Positions 47,702 through 56,554 of a stretch of DNA of 64,000 nucleotides are shown in pieces (positions within the stretch are counted from its first letter, which is position 1; each line of letters begins with the position of its first letter). This DNA is from Micromonospora sp. C95 (GTDB lineage Bacteria > Actinomycetota > Actinomycetes > Mycobacteriales > Micromonosporaceae). The notes under the pieces were generated by a model. It saw only the letters and a list, made by a program, of their open reading frames with translations, was not told the DNA's origin and did no database searches. Location: NCBI RefSeq assembly GCF_018070465.1, contig NZ_JAGPXT010000007.1, positions 186,001-250,000 on the forward strand. The letters run 5' to 3'. The position numbers and the translations under genes were made by a program.

Positions 47702-48505
47702 TCAGGGCAGCTCGAATGGGAGGGTGATGCCGTCCAGGCTGTGTGGGCAGGGACAAGCCCGCTCGGCCGGGAGCGCGGCGACCGCGTCGAGCAGCAGCCC
47801 GCGCAGCCGCTCGGTGTTCTCGCCGAAAACCCGGAACACCTCCTGCTGGGTCACGCCGTGACCGCTGTCCACACCGGCGTCCAGATCGGTCACCAGGGCG
47901 ATGGAGCTGTAGCAGAGGGCCAACTCCCGGGCGAGGACCGCCTCCGGGTGGCCGGTCATGTTGATCACCGCGCCGCCGACCGCCGCGTACCACCGGGACT
48001 CGGCCCGGGTGGAGAAGCGCGGCCCCTCGACCACCACCACCGTCCCGCCGTCGTGCGCGGGCACCGACCGGCCGGTGGCAGCCGCCAGCAGGGTACGCCG
48101 ACCGGCCGGACAGTACGGGTCGGCGAAGGAGACGTGCACCGCACCCTGCTCGTAGTACGTCTGCACCCGGCCGCTGGTCCGGTCGACGAGCTGGTCGGGC
48201 ACCACGAACGTGCCGGGCCCGAGTTCCGGCCGCAGGCCACCGACGGCGCACGGCGCGAGCACCTGGCGTACCCCGAGCGACCGCAACGCCCACAGGTTGG
48301 CCCGGTAGGGGATCCGGTGCGCAGGGTGCCGGTGGTCGCGGCCGTGCCGGGGAAGGAACGCCACCGTACGGCCGCCGACGTCGGCGATCGTCACCGCGTC
48401 GGACGGGGCACCGTACGGTGTCTGGACGACGTGTTCGGTGGCGCCGTCGAGCAGCGCGTAGAGACCCGAGCCGCCGATGATGGCGAGTTCCGCGGATGGG
48501 GACAC
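47702..48505 (-). CDS. mtnP: S-methyl-5'-thioadenosine/inosine phosphorylase
   Basis: The protein is 267 residues. GTG 48505 has GGAGG five bases upstream; a TTG at 48517 is an unlikely alternative. Family-1 nucleoside phosphorylase motifs are clear: AIIGGSGLY, FLPRHGRDHRHPAHRIPYRA, VVEGPRFSTRAES, INMTGHPEAVLARE. It cleaves methylthioadenosine (or the inosine form) with phosphate, feeding methionine salvage. It stands alone; no mtnA or mtnB is near. Confidence 0.92.
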   Translation of the reverse strand: MSPSAELAIIGGSGLYALLDGATEHVVQTPYGAPSDAVTIADVGGRTVAFLPRHGRDHRHPAHRIPYRANLWALRSLGVRQVLAPCAVGGLRPELGPGTFVVPDQLVDRTSGRVQTYYEQGAVHVSFADPYCPAGRRTLLAAATGRSVPAHDGGTVVVVEGPRFSTRAESRWYAAVGGAVINMTGHPEAVLARELALCYSSIALVTDLDAGVDSGHGVTQQEVFRVFGENTERLRGLLLDAVAALPAERACPCPHSLDGITLPFELP

Positions 48506-48539
48506 GTTCACCTCCAATGTCTTCCGGCCGGGTCGCGGC

Positions 48540-49928
48540 CTACCAGGTGGTCAGAAGCAGATGGTTGATCGCGAGAGCCACCGCTGCCTGGGCGCCGAGC
48601 CAGGTACGGCGACCGGCGGCCGGAATCAGGGCGGTACCGGCCATGAGCCACCCGGTGAACGGCAGCCAGATGCGTTCGACCTCGGCCTTGCTGTAGCCGG
48701 AGAGGTCCGCCGCGACGATCGACGCCGCCGCGGCAAGAGGTAGCAGCCAGGAGGCGTACCCGAGGGTGCCGTGCCCCGGTCGCGGCAGACCGCCGCCCGG
48801 CCGCAGCGCCGAGACCGCCTGCCATCCGGAGATCGCGGCGCGGCGGAGGATGACGGCGGCCGCCGGGCCGGCGGCGACGGTGAGGATCGCCAGGTTGGCC
48901 CAGACCCAGTAGCCGTACGCGCGCCGGCTGGCGATGCCCTGGTAGTAGCGCTCGACGACCAGGTGGTAGCCGGTCAGCCAGTCGAAGCCGGCGGCCGTGA
49001 ACGCGCCCACCACAAGTGCCGCACCCCCGAGCGCCCACCAGGCGGCGGGCCGGCGCCGGTGGCCCAGGATCACCACGGCCACCGCGATCGGGACCATCAG
49101 CACCAGCCCGTAGGAGAGGTAGCAGCCGAAACCGAGCAGCGCGCCGCCGCCGAGCGCGCCCAGCGCGCTGCCCCGGGTGACGCCATACGCCAGCAGGACG
49201 ATGCCCGTGGCGGTGGCCCCGGCGAACAGGCCGTCGGCGGAGACGCCGGACCAGACCGCTCCCGGGAACAACGCCGCGAACGGCAGCACTGCCCGCGCCG
49301 CGTCCTCGGTGCCGAGCAGCCGCACGGTGTGCGGCACGGCGACGGCGGTGAGCGCCGCCGTGCCGATGCAGACCGCCCCCGCCCAACCGCCACCGGCCAA
49401 CCCGATCCGGTCCAGCCAGACGAACACCAGCAGCGCCCCGGGCGGGTGACCGGAGACGTGGGTGGTCCAGGAGTCCGGTTGGAAGTCGAGGATCCGGGTG
49501 GTGAAGGTGCCGAGCATGGCGGGGATGTCGGTGACGCCGGGAACCTCGTGCAGGTACTCGTGGTGGGTGGTCAGCCGGCCGGCGATGCCGCGTTGCCAGC
49601 CGTCGACCAGGGCCAGGGACAGTGTCCACGCCAGCGCGGTGGCGTAGGACAGGACGAGCAGCCGCCGCCACGGCAGCCGGGCCGCCAGGGCGGCTCCGCG
49701 CCAGCAGACCAGGACGGCCACCGCCAACGCCAGCGGGGTACCTGGGCCGACGTGCGGCCGCCACTGCGCGAACAGCGGTGCCGCGCTGGCGTGCACCGGA
49801 CGTCCCAGCAGGTGGAGCAGGCCACCGACACCGGCGGCGGCGGTGAACAACCCGACGGCGACCCCGACGGCGATCAGGTCGGCCCGGCCGGTGGTACGCC
49901 GCAGTCGGGCGAGCAGCGTCGTGCTCAT
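48540..49928 (-). CDS. Polytopic membrane glycosyltransferase-like protein
   Basis: The protein is 462 residues with about 10-12 membrane helices. The ATG overlaps the epimerase stop by 4 nt. An extracytoplasmic loop contains HVSGHPPGALLVFVW, like the HPPx loop of GT39/ArnT-type lipid-sugar transferases. The first external loop after TM1 and the segment DFQPDSWTTH add polar residues. I infer a polyprenyl-phosphate-sugar-dependent transferase. It follows the epimerase gene and is divergent from a glycosyltransferase operon. Confidence 0.78.
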   Translation of the reverse strand: MSTTLLARLRRTTGRADLIAVGVAVGLFTAAAGVGGLLHLLGRPVHASAAPLFAQWRPHVGPGTPLALAVAVLVCWRGAALAARLPWRRLLVLSYATALAWTLSLALVDGWQRGIAGRLTTHHEYLHEVPGVTDIPAMLGTFTTRILDFQPDSWTTHVSGHPPGALLVFVWLDRIGLAGGGWAGAVCIGTAALTAVAVPHTVRLLGTEDAARAVLPFAALFPGAVWSGVSADGLFAGATATGIVLLAYGVTRGSALGALGGGALLGFGCYLSYGLVLMVPIAVAVVILGHRRRPAAWWALGGAALVVGAFTAAGFDWLTGYHLVVERYYQGIASRRAYGYWVWANLAILTVAAGPAAAVILRRAAISGWQAVSALRPGGGLPRPGHGTLGYASWLLPLAAAASIVAADLSGYSKAEVERIWLPFTGWLMAGTALIPAAGRRTWLGAQAAVALAINHLLLTTW

Positions 49929-50974
49929 CCGCGCAGCGGTGCGTGGGCGAACCGCCGGACTCCGTCGGCGAGCCCGACCGCCGCACGGAACCCGAGTTCG
50001 GCCCGGGCCCGGGCCGGTGAGGCGACCACGTGGCGTACGTCGCCGAGCCGGAACTCGCCGGTGACCACCGGTGCGGGCCCGCCGGCGGCCCGGGCGAGTT
50101 CGGCGGCCATCTCGCCGATGCTGGCCGGGTGGCCTGAGGCGACGTTGTAGGCCCGCCAGCCGGTGCGGCCGCCGGTGGCCGCCACCGCGGCGAGGTTGGC
50201 GGCCGCCACGTCGTCGACGTGGACGAAGTCGCGTCGCTGGCGGCCGTCCTCGAACACGCGCGGGGCCCGGCCCGCCGCCAACGCGGACCGGAAGATCGCC
50301 GCGACACCGCTGTACGGCGTGTCCCGCGGCATGCCGGGCCCGTAGACGTTGTGGTACCGCAACGCCACCACGGTGCCACCGGTCTGCCGGCACCAGGCCG
50401 CCGTGAGGTGCTCCTGGGCCACCTTGGTGGCCGCGTACACGCTACGCGGGTCCAGCGGCGCCTCCTCGTCGATGAGGCCCGGCTCCAGGGCGGCGCCGCA
50501 GACGGAGCAGGCGGGCTCGAAGCGCCGGGCGGCCAGGTCGGTGACAGCGCGTGGGGCGGGACGTACCGCACCGTGCCGGGCGCAGGTGTACGCACCCTCC
50601 CCGTAGACCACCATCGAGCTGGCCAGCACGAGCCGGTGGATGCCCGCGCGGGCCATCTCGGCGAGGAGTACGGCGGTGCCGAGGTCGTTGCAACCGACGT
50701 ACTCCGGCAGGTCGTCGAGGTCCACGCCGAGCCCGACCATGGCCGCCTGGTGCACGACCACGTCGACGCCGGTCAGGGCGGCGGCGACGGCGGCCCGGTC
50801 GCGCAGGTCGATCCGGCGCAGCGGGGCGCCGGCCACGGTCTCCGGCAGCGGCGCCCGGTGTGCGCCCGGATGGCCGGCGTCCACCACGGACACCTGATGG
50901 CCGGCCCGGTGCAGCGCGGTGACGACATGGGTTCCGATGAAACCGGCTCCGCCGGTGACGAGTACGTGGTCCAC
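49925..50974 (-). CDS. NAD-dependent nucleotide-sugar epimerase/dehydratase
   Basis: The protein is 349 residues. The Rossmann motif is VLVTGGAGFIGTHVVTAL, with the catalytic YxxxK as SVYAATKVAQE and a Ser in LASSMVVYGEG. The insert between residues ~130 and 170 has two CxxC-like Cys residues (CSVCGAAL). It converts a UDP- or GDP-sugar. Neighbouring glycosyltransferases suggest it makes the donor sugar for a local glycoconjugate. Confidence 0.9.
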   Translation of the reverse strand: MDHVLVTGGAGFIGTHVVTALHRAGHQVSVVDAGHPGAHRAPLPETVAGAPLRRIDLRDRAAVAAALTGVDVVVHQAAMVGLGVDLDDLPEYVGCNDLGTAVLLAEMARAGIHRLVLASSMVVYGEGAYTCARHGAVRPAPRAVTDLAARRFEPACSVCGAALEPGLIDEEAPLDPRSVYAATKVAQEHLTAAWCRQTGGTVVALRYHNVYGPGMPRDTPYSGVAAIFRSALAAGRAPRVFEDGRQRRDFVHVDDVAAANLAAVAATGGRTGWRAYNVASGHPASIGEMAAELARAAGGPAPVVTGEFRLGDVRHVVASPARARAELGFRAAVGLADGVRRFAHAPLRG

Positions 50975-50992
50975 GCGCCGACGCTAGAACCA

Positions 50993-51059
50993 ACCAGCCG
51001 CCGGAGTAGGCGATGACGAGCAGCCGTCAGCGTCTCGTAAGAGTTCATCATCGGCTGGT
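50993..51059. promoter_or_regulatory. Divergent promoter region of the glycoconjugate/Moco cluster
   Basis: The 123-bp region holds inverted octamers ACCAGCCG (50993-51000) and CGGCTGGT (51052-51059), 51 bp apart. A GATTAG hexamer at about 51082 could be the -10 of the rightward operon. These are candidate sites for the response regulator encoded in the same cluster. Confidence 0.4.
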
Positions 51060-51097
51060 AATACCTGCCCGGCTCGATGCTGATTAGCGTCCGCGAC

Positions 51098-51757
51098 ATG
51101 ACCGATGTGGTACTCCCCTGCCGGAACGAGGCACCGGCCCTGCCCGGCCTGCTGGCCCGGATACCGGCCGGCTACCGGCCGATCGTGGTGGACAACGGCT
51201 CGACCGACGGCTCGGCCGAGGTGGCTCGCGCCCACGGCGCGGAGGTGATCAGCGTCGCCGAGCCCGGCTACGGTGCCGCCGTACACGCCGGCGTCGAGGC
51301 GGCCGACCCCGCCGACGGGGTGGTGTGCGTGATGGACGCCGACGGCTCCTTCGACCCGACGCAACTGCCCCGGCTGGCTGCCTCCGTACGCACCGGTCAG
51401 GCGCAGCTGGCGACCGGCCGGCGCCGCCCGGTCGGACGGGGGGTGTGGCCGCTGCACGCCCGGGCCGCCAACGCCTTCCTCGCCCACCGGCTGCGCCGCA
51501 CGACCGGCCTGGACGTGCACGACATCGGCCCGATGCGGGCGGTACGCCGCGACGACCTGCTGGCGTTGGGGCTGCGCGACCGGCGGTTCGGCTACCCGTT
51601 GGAGTTGCTGATCGCGGCGGACCGGGCCGGTTGGCGGGTGGTCGAGATCGACGTCGACTACGGTCCGAGGGCGGCCGGCACCCGCTCGAAGGTGACCGGC
51701 ACCCTGCTCGGCACCGCCCGCGCCGTGCGCGACATGAGCGCGGTGCTGGCCCGGTGA
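51098..51757 (+). CDS. Glycosyltransferase family 2 (DPM1-like)
   Basis: The protein is 219 residues. VVLPCRNEAPALPGLLARIP, DNGSTDGSAEVARAHGAEV, MDADGSFDP (DxD metal site) and GSKVTGTLLG-like GTRSKVTGTLLGT match GT2 polyprenol-sugar synthases. No membrane helices. It is the first gene of a seven-gene operon, coupled by GTGA to the next gene. It is likely to load a lipid carrier with a sugar for the polytopic transferase across the divergent promoter (inference). Confidence 0.88.
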   Translation: MTDVVLPCRNEAPALPGLLARIPAGYRPIVVDNGSTDGSAEVARAHGAEVISVAEPGYGAAVHAGVEAADPADGVVCVMDADGSFDPTQLPRLAASVRTGQAQLATGRRRPVGRGVWPLHARAANAFLAHRLRRTTGLDVHDIGPMRAVRRDDLLALGLRDRRFGYPLELLIAADRAGWRVVEIDVDYGPRAAGTRSKVTGTLLGTARAVRDMSAVLAR

Positions 51758-52410
51758 GCGCCACCCAGGTTCTGGTGCTGGCCAAGGCGCCGACACCCGG
51801 CCGGGTCAAGACGCGGCTCTGCCCACCCTGCACCCCCGTGCAGGCGGCCCGGGTCGCCGCCGCCGCCCTGGCCGACACCCTGGACACCGTCACCGCCGCG
51901 GCCGGTGCCGGCGTGCTCGTCCTCGACGGCGACCACCCCGCCCCGCCGGGTTGGGCGACGCTCCCCCAGCGCGGCGACTCACTCGGCGACCGCCTCGCCA
52001 GCGCGTTCGCCGACGCGCGCACACCCGGCACGCCCGCCGTGCTGATCGGCATGGACACCCCGCAGCTTCTCGTCGAGCACCTCGACACGGCCCGGGAACT
52101 GCTCGTCACGGCGGGCGGTCCGGACGCCGTGCTCGGCCCGGCCACCGACGGTGGCTGGTGGATGTTGGGGCTGCGCGATCCCGGCCACGCCACCGTGCTG
52201 CGTACCATCGCCACCTCCACGGCGACCACCGGCGAGCGCACCCTGGTCGCGCTGCGTCGTCGCGGCCTGCGGGTACACCTGCTGCCCTGGCTGTCCGACG
52301 TGGACACGGCGGCCGACGCCCGGGCCGTGGCCAGGTTGTGCCCGCCCGGCAGCCGGTTCGCCCGCGCCGTCGCCCGCGAGGTGCCGCAGCCCGCACCGGT
52401 CGCCCGGTGA
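51754..52410 (+). CDS. DUF2064/TIGR04282-type glycosyltransferase-like protein
   Basis: The protein is 218 residues from the GTG in the preceding stop. VLVLAKAPTPGRVKTRLCP, DSLGDRLASAF, VLIGMDTPQL and GPATDGGWWMLGL are diagnostic of this nucleotidyl/glycosyl-transferase-like family. In some bacteria the family lies beside arsenosugar genes, but no arsM or arsS is here. The product is unknown. The tight coupling makes a joint pathway with the GT2 enzyme probable. Confidence 0.9.
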   Translation: MSATQVLVLAKAPTPGRVKTRLCPPCTPVQAARVAAAALADTLDTVTAAAGAGVLVLDGDHPAPPGWATLPQRGDSLGDRLASAFADARTPGTPAVLIGMDTPQLLVEHLDTARELLVTAGGPDAVLGPATDGGWWMLGLRDPGHATVLRTIATSTATTGERTLVALRRRGLRVHLLPWLSDVDTAADARAVARLCPPGSRFARAVAREVPQPAPVAR

Positions 52411-53048
52411 ACGCCGTCGCGGTCTTCGACACCGCGATCGACCGGGCCGCCGCCGGCATCCCGGCCGCCTTCACGGCTCGGCACGCCAGCGGCGGGGTCT
52501 ACCGCTTCGACCCGGCCGCCTGGTGCCGGGACGCGATCGCCGGAGACGACGCGCTGATCGGGTGCTGCACCGGTCCCACCCTTGATGTCGGCTGCGGCCC
52601 GGGCCGGCTCACCAGCGCCCTGAGCCACGCCGGCCGGCCCGCCCTCGGCATCGACGTCAGCGCCAGCGCGGTGCTGCTGGCCCGCCGCCGGGGCGCGGCC
52701 GTTCTGCAACGCGACGTCTTCGGCCCGGTGCCCGGTGCCGGCCGCTGGCGGCACCTGCTGCTGGCCGACGGCAACATCGGCATCGGCGGTGACCCGTACC
52801 GGCTGCTCCGCCGGTGCCGTCAACTGCTGGCCGTCGACGGGCGCCTGCATGCGGAACTGGCACCGGCGGGCACGCCGGCCTGGTCCGGAACCGCGACGGT
52901 GCAGCACCCGGACGGCGCCGACCGCACGCTGCCCTGGGCCTGCGTACCCCTCGAAGATCTTGCCGGGCTGGCCGACGCCACCGCGATGCGGGTGCTCGAC
53001 AGCTGGACGGAGGCGGGGCGGTGGTTCGCCACCCTGACACCCCGGTGA
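52407..53048 (+). CDS. Class I SAM-dependent methyltransferase
   Basis: The protein is 213 residues with a GTG start overlapping the previous stop. Motif I TLDVGCGPGRLTSAL, acidic GIDVSASAVLL and LLADGNIGIGGDP are visible. The N-terminal AVFDTAIDRAAAGIPAAF is typical of the methyltransferases that accompany DUF2064 genes in actinobacteria. It probably methylates an intermediate of the local pathway. Confidence 0.88.
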   Translation: MNAVAVFDTAIDRAAAGIPAAFTARHASGGVYRFDPAAWCRDAIAGDDALIGCCTGPTLDVGCGPGRLTSALSHAGRPALGIDVSASAVLLARRRGAAVLQRDVFGPVPGAGRWRHLLLADGNIGIGGDPYRLLRRCRQLLAVDGRLHAELAPAGTPAWSGTATVQHPDGADRTLPWACVPLEDLAGLADATAMRVLDSWTEAGRWFATLTPR

Positions 53049-54259
53049 GCGGCCGCGCGGCGGTGCTGCGGCGCCTCGCCCGGTGGTGCCTGGCGCCGTG
53101 GCCGGCACCACCGGTCACGCTGCGACGCGGACCGCTGCGCCCCGGGGTGTTCCGGTCCCGGCTGCGGTCGACCCGGATGACCAGTCAGCTCGGCGTCGCC
53201 CTCGGCGTGGCGTTCGGCATCTGCTTCGGCACCGGTCTGCTCAGCCACCTGATCCAGCACCCGCCGGGCTGGTTCTGGTGGCCGGCCCGCCCGGTCGGGC
53301 TCTACCGGTTCACGCAGGGTCTGCACGTGGCGACCGGGCTCGCCGCGATCCCGCTGCTCGGCGCCAAGCTGTGGTCGGTGTACCCCCGCCTGTTCAGCTG
53401 GCCGCCGGTCCGCTCGATCGCCCACGCGGCCGAACGCGCGAGCCTCGGTCTGCTCGTCGCCGCGGCACTGTTCCTGCTGGTCAGCGGCGTGCTCAACATC
53501 TCCCGCTGGTACGCCCCGATGCCGTTCTTCTTCACCGCCGGGCACTACTGGGTGGCCTGGCTGGCGGTCGGGGGGCTGCTGGTGCACATCGGCGTACACC
53601 TGCCGGCGGTTCGCGCCGCGCTCACCCGGCCCACCGGCGAGCCACGGCAGGACGGGCTGAACCGGCGGGCGCTGCTCGGCGGCGTCGCCGCCGCGTCCGG
53701 CCTGATCACCCTGAGCACGGTCGGGCAGACGATCCGACCGTTGGCCGGTCTCGCGGTACTGGCTCCACGCCACCCCGACGTGGGGCCGCAGGGCCTGCCG
53801 GTGAACCGGACCGCGGCCGGTGCCGGGGTGCGCGCCGCCGCCCTCGACCCGGCGTACCGGCTGCGGGTCACCGGACCGGACCGCAGTGTCAGCCTGGACC
53901 TCGCCGCCCTCGACCGACTGCCGCAGTACACCGCGGAGCTGCCGATCGCCTGCGTGGAGGGCTGGAGTGCCACCGGAACGTGGACCGGCGTGCGGTTGGG
54001 CGACCTGGTCGCGCTCGTCGGTGCCGATCCTCGACACTCGTCGGCCTGGGTCGAGTCGTTGCAGGTCGGCGGACGATACCGGGCCTGCACGGTGCCACCG
54101 GAGCATGTGCGCGATCCGCTGACCCTGATCGCGCTACGGCTGGGCGGCGAGCCCCTGCACCTCGACCACGGCTATCCGGCGCGGCTGATCGCGCCCAACC
54201 GGCCCGGCGTGCTGCAGACCAAGTGGCTCAGCCGGATCATCGTGTCGGGGACACCATGA
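53045..54259 (+). CDS. Membrane fusion of a b-type cytochrome-like domain and a YedY-like molybdopterin oxidoreductase
   Basis: The protein is 404 residues from a GTG overlapping the previous stop. Four helices (~48-70, 92-112, 132-152, 168-188) carry His94, His167, His181 and His185, possible haem b ligands. NRRALLGG (206-213) is a twin-arginine motif before a fifth helix, so the C-terminal half is probably Tat-exported. Residues ~265-404 are a sulfite-oxidase/MsrP-type Moco domain, with Mo-ligand Cys303 (IACVEGWS) and later GYPARLIAPN. It is likely an envelope reductase fed from quinones. Confidence 0.85.
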   Translation: MSGRAAVLRRLARWCLAPWPAPPVTLRRGPLRPGVFRSRLRSTRMTSQLGVALGVAFGICFGTGLLSHLIQHPPGWFWWPARPVGLYRFTQGLHVATGLAAIPLLGAKLWSVYPRLFSWPPVRSIAHAAERASLGLLVAAALFLLVSGVLNISRWYAPMPFFFTAGHYWVAWLAVGGLLVHIGVHLPAVRAALTRPTGEPRQDGLNRRALLGGVAAASGLITLSTVGQTIRPLAGLAVLAPRHPDVGPQGLPVNRTAAGAGVRAAALDPAYRLRVTGPDRSVSLDLAALDRLPQYTAELPIACVEGWSATGTWTGVRLGDLVALVGADPRHSSAWVESLQVGGRYRACTVPPEHVRDPLTLIALRLGGEPLHLDHGYPARLIAPNRPGVLQTKWLSRIIVSGTP

Positions 54260-54687
54260 AGACCCGGACCGGGTTGATCGTCGGCGGTTGCCTGCTCATG
54301 GCGTACGCCGTCGTCGGCGCTCTCACCGACACCGACGTGGCGCCGGGCGGGGTGCTGCTCTTTCTGGCCGCGGTGCTGGTGGGCCACGACGTCGCCTGGA
54401 TGGCGGCGGTGCTGGCCGTCGGTGTCGCGCTGACCCGCGTTCCGCCTCTGTACCGGCCGACGATCCGGACGGCCGTGCTCACCGCCGCCGCGGTCACCGT
54501 GGTGGGACTTCCCCTCGCCCTGGGGTTCGGACGCGCGGCCGACAACGCCTCGGTGCTGCCGCTGCCGTACGGTCGCAACCTGGCCGCCGTCCTGCTCGTC
54601 GTCGCCGCCACGACGCTGCTGGTGTGCGTGGTCCGGCGGCGGCAGGCCGTAAGGAATCCGAAAGACCCACCGAGCGGCGTACGGTGA
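54256..54687 (+). CDS. Small four-helix membrane protein
   Basis: The protein is 143 residues, overlapping the previous stop (ATGA). It has about four hydrophobic segments (GLIVGGCLLMAYAVVGAL; LLFLAAVLVGHDVAWMAAVL; AVLTAAAVTVVGLPLALGF; LAAVLLVVAATTLLVCVV). No family recognised. Coupling to the molybdopterin protein suggests an accessory subunit. Confidence 0.75.
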   Translation: MKTRTGLIVGGCLLMAYAVVGALTDTDVAPGGVLLFLAAVLVGHDVAWMAAVLAVGVALTRVPPLYRPTIRTAVLTAAAVTVVGLPLALGFGRAADNASVLPLPYGRNLAAVLLVVAATTLLVCVVRRRQAVRNPKDPPSGVR

Positions 54688-54702
54688 CCCCCGGTCGCTA
54701 GC

Positions 54703-55422
54703 GTGATGGGGATGGGACACCGGGTGTTAGTGGTCGACGACGACCCGACGGTAAGTGACGTCGTCCGCCGTTACCTGGAACAGGCCGGCTGCGAGGTGCA
54801 ACTCGCCGCCGACGGCGCCGACGGCCTCGCCGCGATCGCCGCCCGGCGCCCCGATCTCGTGGTCCTCGACCTGATGATGCCCGGCATCGACGGCCTGGAG
54901 GTCTGCCGCCGGATCCGGCGGCAGCTACCCGACCTGCCGGTGGTCATGCTCACCGCGCTCGGTGAGGAGGCCGACCGGGTCCTCGGGCTCGAAGTCGGTG
55001 CCGACGACTACGTCACCAAGCCGTTCTCCCCCCGCGAACTGGTGCTGCGGATCCGCTCCGTGCTGCGCCGCACCGCCGCGCACACCACTTCGCCCACCGT
55101 CTCGGCGAAGCTGACCGACGCGACGCTGACCGTGGACGCCGCCCGCCGCGTCGCCACCCTGGGTGGCACGGCGCTGTCGCTCACCGCCCGGGAGATCGAT
55201 CTGCTGATCTTCTTCATGCGCCATCCGGGACGGGCGTGGTCGCGCACCGACCTGCTGGACAAGGTCTGGGGGTGGCAGTTCGGCGACCAGTCGACGGTCA
55301 CCGTCCACGTCCGCCGGCTGCGCGAGAAGATCGAGAACGACCCGGCCGACCCGCAGCGTATCCGCACCGTCTGGGGGGTCGGATACCGTTACGACCCGCT
55401 CGACGAGGAAGCCGGCCCGTGA
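54703..55422 (+). CDS. OmpR/PhoB-family response regulator
   Basis: The protein is 239 residues if the GTG at 54703 is used; ATGs at 54706 and 54712 are equally possible. Receiver domain: acidic pocket VVDDDP, phospho-acceptor Asp in VVLDLMMPG, Thr in LTALG and Lys in TKPFSP. C-terminal winged helix ends [10 protein letters not shown]...VWGVGYRYD. Its stop overlaps the histidine kinase start. It probably controls the cluster in which it sits. Confidence 0.93.
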   Translation: MMGMGHRVLVVDDDPTVSDVVRRYLEQAGCEVQLAADGADGLAAIAARRPDLVVLDLMMPGIDGLEVCRRIRRQLPDLPVVMLTALGEEADRVLGLEVGADDYVTKPFSPRELVLRIRSVLRRTAAHTTSPTVSAKLTDATLTVDAARRVATLGGTALSLTAREIDLLIFFMRHPGRAWSRTDLLDKVWGWQFGDQSTVTVHVRRLREKIENDPADPQRIRTVWGVGYRYDPLDEEAGP

Positions 55423-56435
55423 CCGACATGCTGCTGATCGGGCTCTACGCCCTCGCCGCCGGCGGTGTCGTCGGCCTGGTCGGCGCCGCAGCGCTGCGGC
55501 TGTTGCGGGGCCGGTCGATTCTCGTGCACATCCTGGTCCTGCTCGCCGTCACCGTCCTCGCCGTGGTCGCCGGGGTCGCCACCGTCGCGCAGGCGATGTT
55601 CCTGTCCGCACACGACCTGTGGGTCGTACTCGTCACGGTCACCGCCTCCGCGGTGATCAGCCTCGCCGTCGGCGCCGTTTTCGGCAGCCGGCTGGCCGCC
55701 GCCGCGGTCTGGGCCCGGGCTGCCCGGGAACGCGAACGGCGGCTGGAGGCCGGCCGTCGCGAACTCGTGGCGTGGGTGTCACATGATCTGCGTACCCCGC
55801 TGGCCGGGCTGCGGGCCATGGCGGAGGCCCTCGAGGACGGCATCATCCACGACCCGGCCGTCGTCGACGAGTACCACCGGCGTATCCGGATGGAGACCGA
55901 CCGGATGGCCCAGCTCGTCGACGACCTCTTCGAGCTGTCCCGGATCAACGCCGGTGCGCTGCGGCTCATGCCCACCACCGTCCCGTTGGGCGACGTGGTT
56001 TCCGACGCGATCGCCGGCGTCGCGCCGCTGGCCGCCCGCCGACGGATCCACCTGGTGGCCGCGGACAGCGGTTGGCCCAACGTCCGGGCCGGCGAACGCG
56101 AACTCGCCCGCATCGTCAGCAACCTGCTGATCAACTCCGTCCGTTACACCCCGGAGGACGGCAGCGTGCACATCGCCGCCGGCCACGAGACCGACAACGT
56201 GTGGCTGGCCGTCTCCGACACCTGCGGCGGCATCCCCGGCGAAGACCTGGACCGGGTCTTCGACGTCGCGTTCCGGGGTGAACGCGCCCGCACACCGGCC
56301 GCCGCCGACTCCGGCGGTGGCGGCGGACTTGGCCTGGCAATCGTGCGCGGCCTCGTCGAGGCGCACGGCGGCCGGGTGAACGTCCGCAACACCGACCGCG
56401 GTTGCCGGTTCGAGGTACGCCTGCCCGCCACCTGA
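55419..56435 (+). CDS. Membrane sensor histidine kinase
   Basis: The protein is 338 residues, coupled to the response regulator gene. Three short helices (~4-26, 33-60, 67-91) with almost no external loop suggest sensing within the membrane. The rest has a HAMP-like basic linker, H-box [13 protein letters not shown]-box [11 protein letters not shown] and G-boxes ([23 protein letters not shown]). The signal is unknown; membrane redox or lipid state would fit its neighbours. Confidence 0.93.
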   Translation: MTDMLLIGLYALAAGGVVGLVGAAALRLLRGRSILVHILVLLAVTVLAVVAGVATVAQAMFLSAHDLWVVLVTVTASAVISLAVGAVFGSRLAAAAVWARAARERERRLEAGRRELVAWVSHDLRTPLAGLRAMAEALEDGIIHDPAVVDEYHRRIRMETDRMAQLVDDLFELSRINAGALRLMPTTVPLGDVVSDAIAGVAPLAARRRIHLVAADSGWPNVRAGERELARIVSNLLINSVRYTPEDGSVHIAAGHETDNVWLAVSDTCGGIPGEDLDRVFDVAFRGERARTPAAADSGGGGGLGLAIVRGLVEAHGGRVNVRNTDRGCRFEVRLPAT

Positions 56436-56485
56436 GGCGAGCCCACGCGAAGCTCCGGACGCCCGCCGGCAGTCCGCCGGTGCCG

Positions 56486-56554
56486 TCAGTCGGCGAAGGT
56501 GAGATCCCGCTCGGCCAGCGCCGCCGCCAGGATGCGGATCGCCTTCGACCCGAC
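56486..56554 (-). other. In-frame 22-codon extension after the stop codon of the next gene
   Basis: Directly after the TGA of the hypothetical gene at 56555-57076, the same frame stays open for 22 codons (VGSKAIRILAAALAERDLTF, then AD and TGA). The peptide looks coding-like and helical. It could mark a former longer protein truncated by a stop, readthrough, or chance in high-GC DNA. Confidence 0.3.

Noticed and set aside
51754..52410. Arsenosugar biosynthesis
   Set aside because: The DUF2064/TIGR04282 family name suggests it, but no arsM, arsS or arsenic-resistance gene is present.
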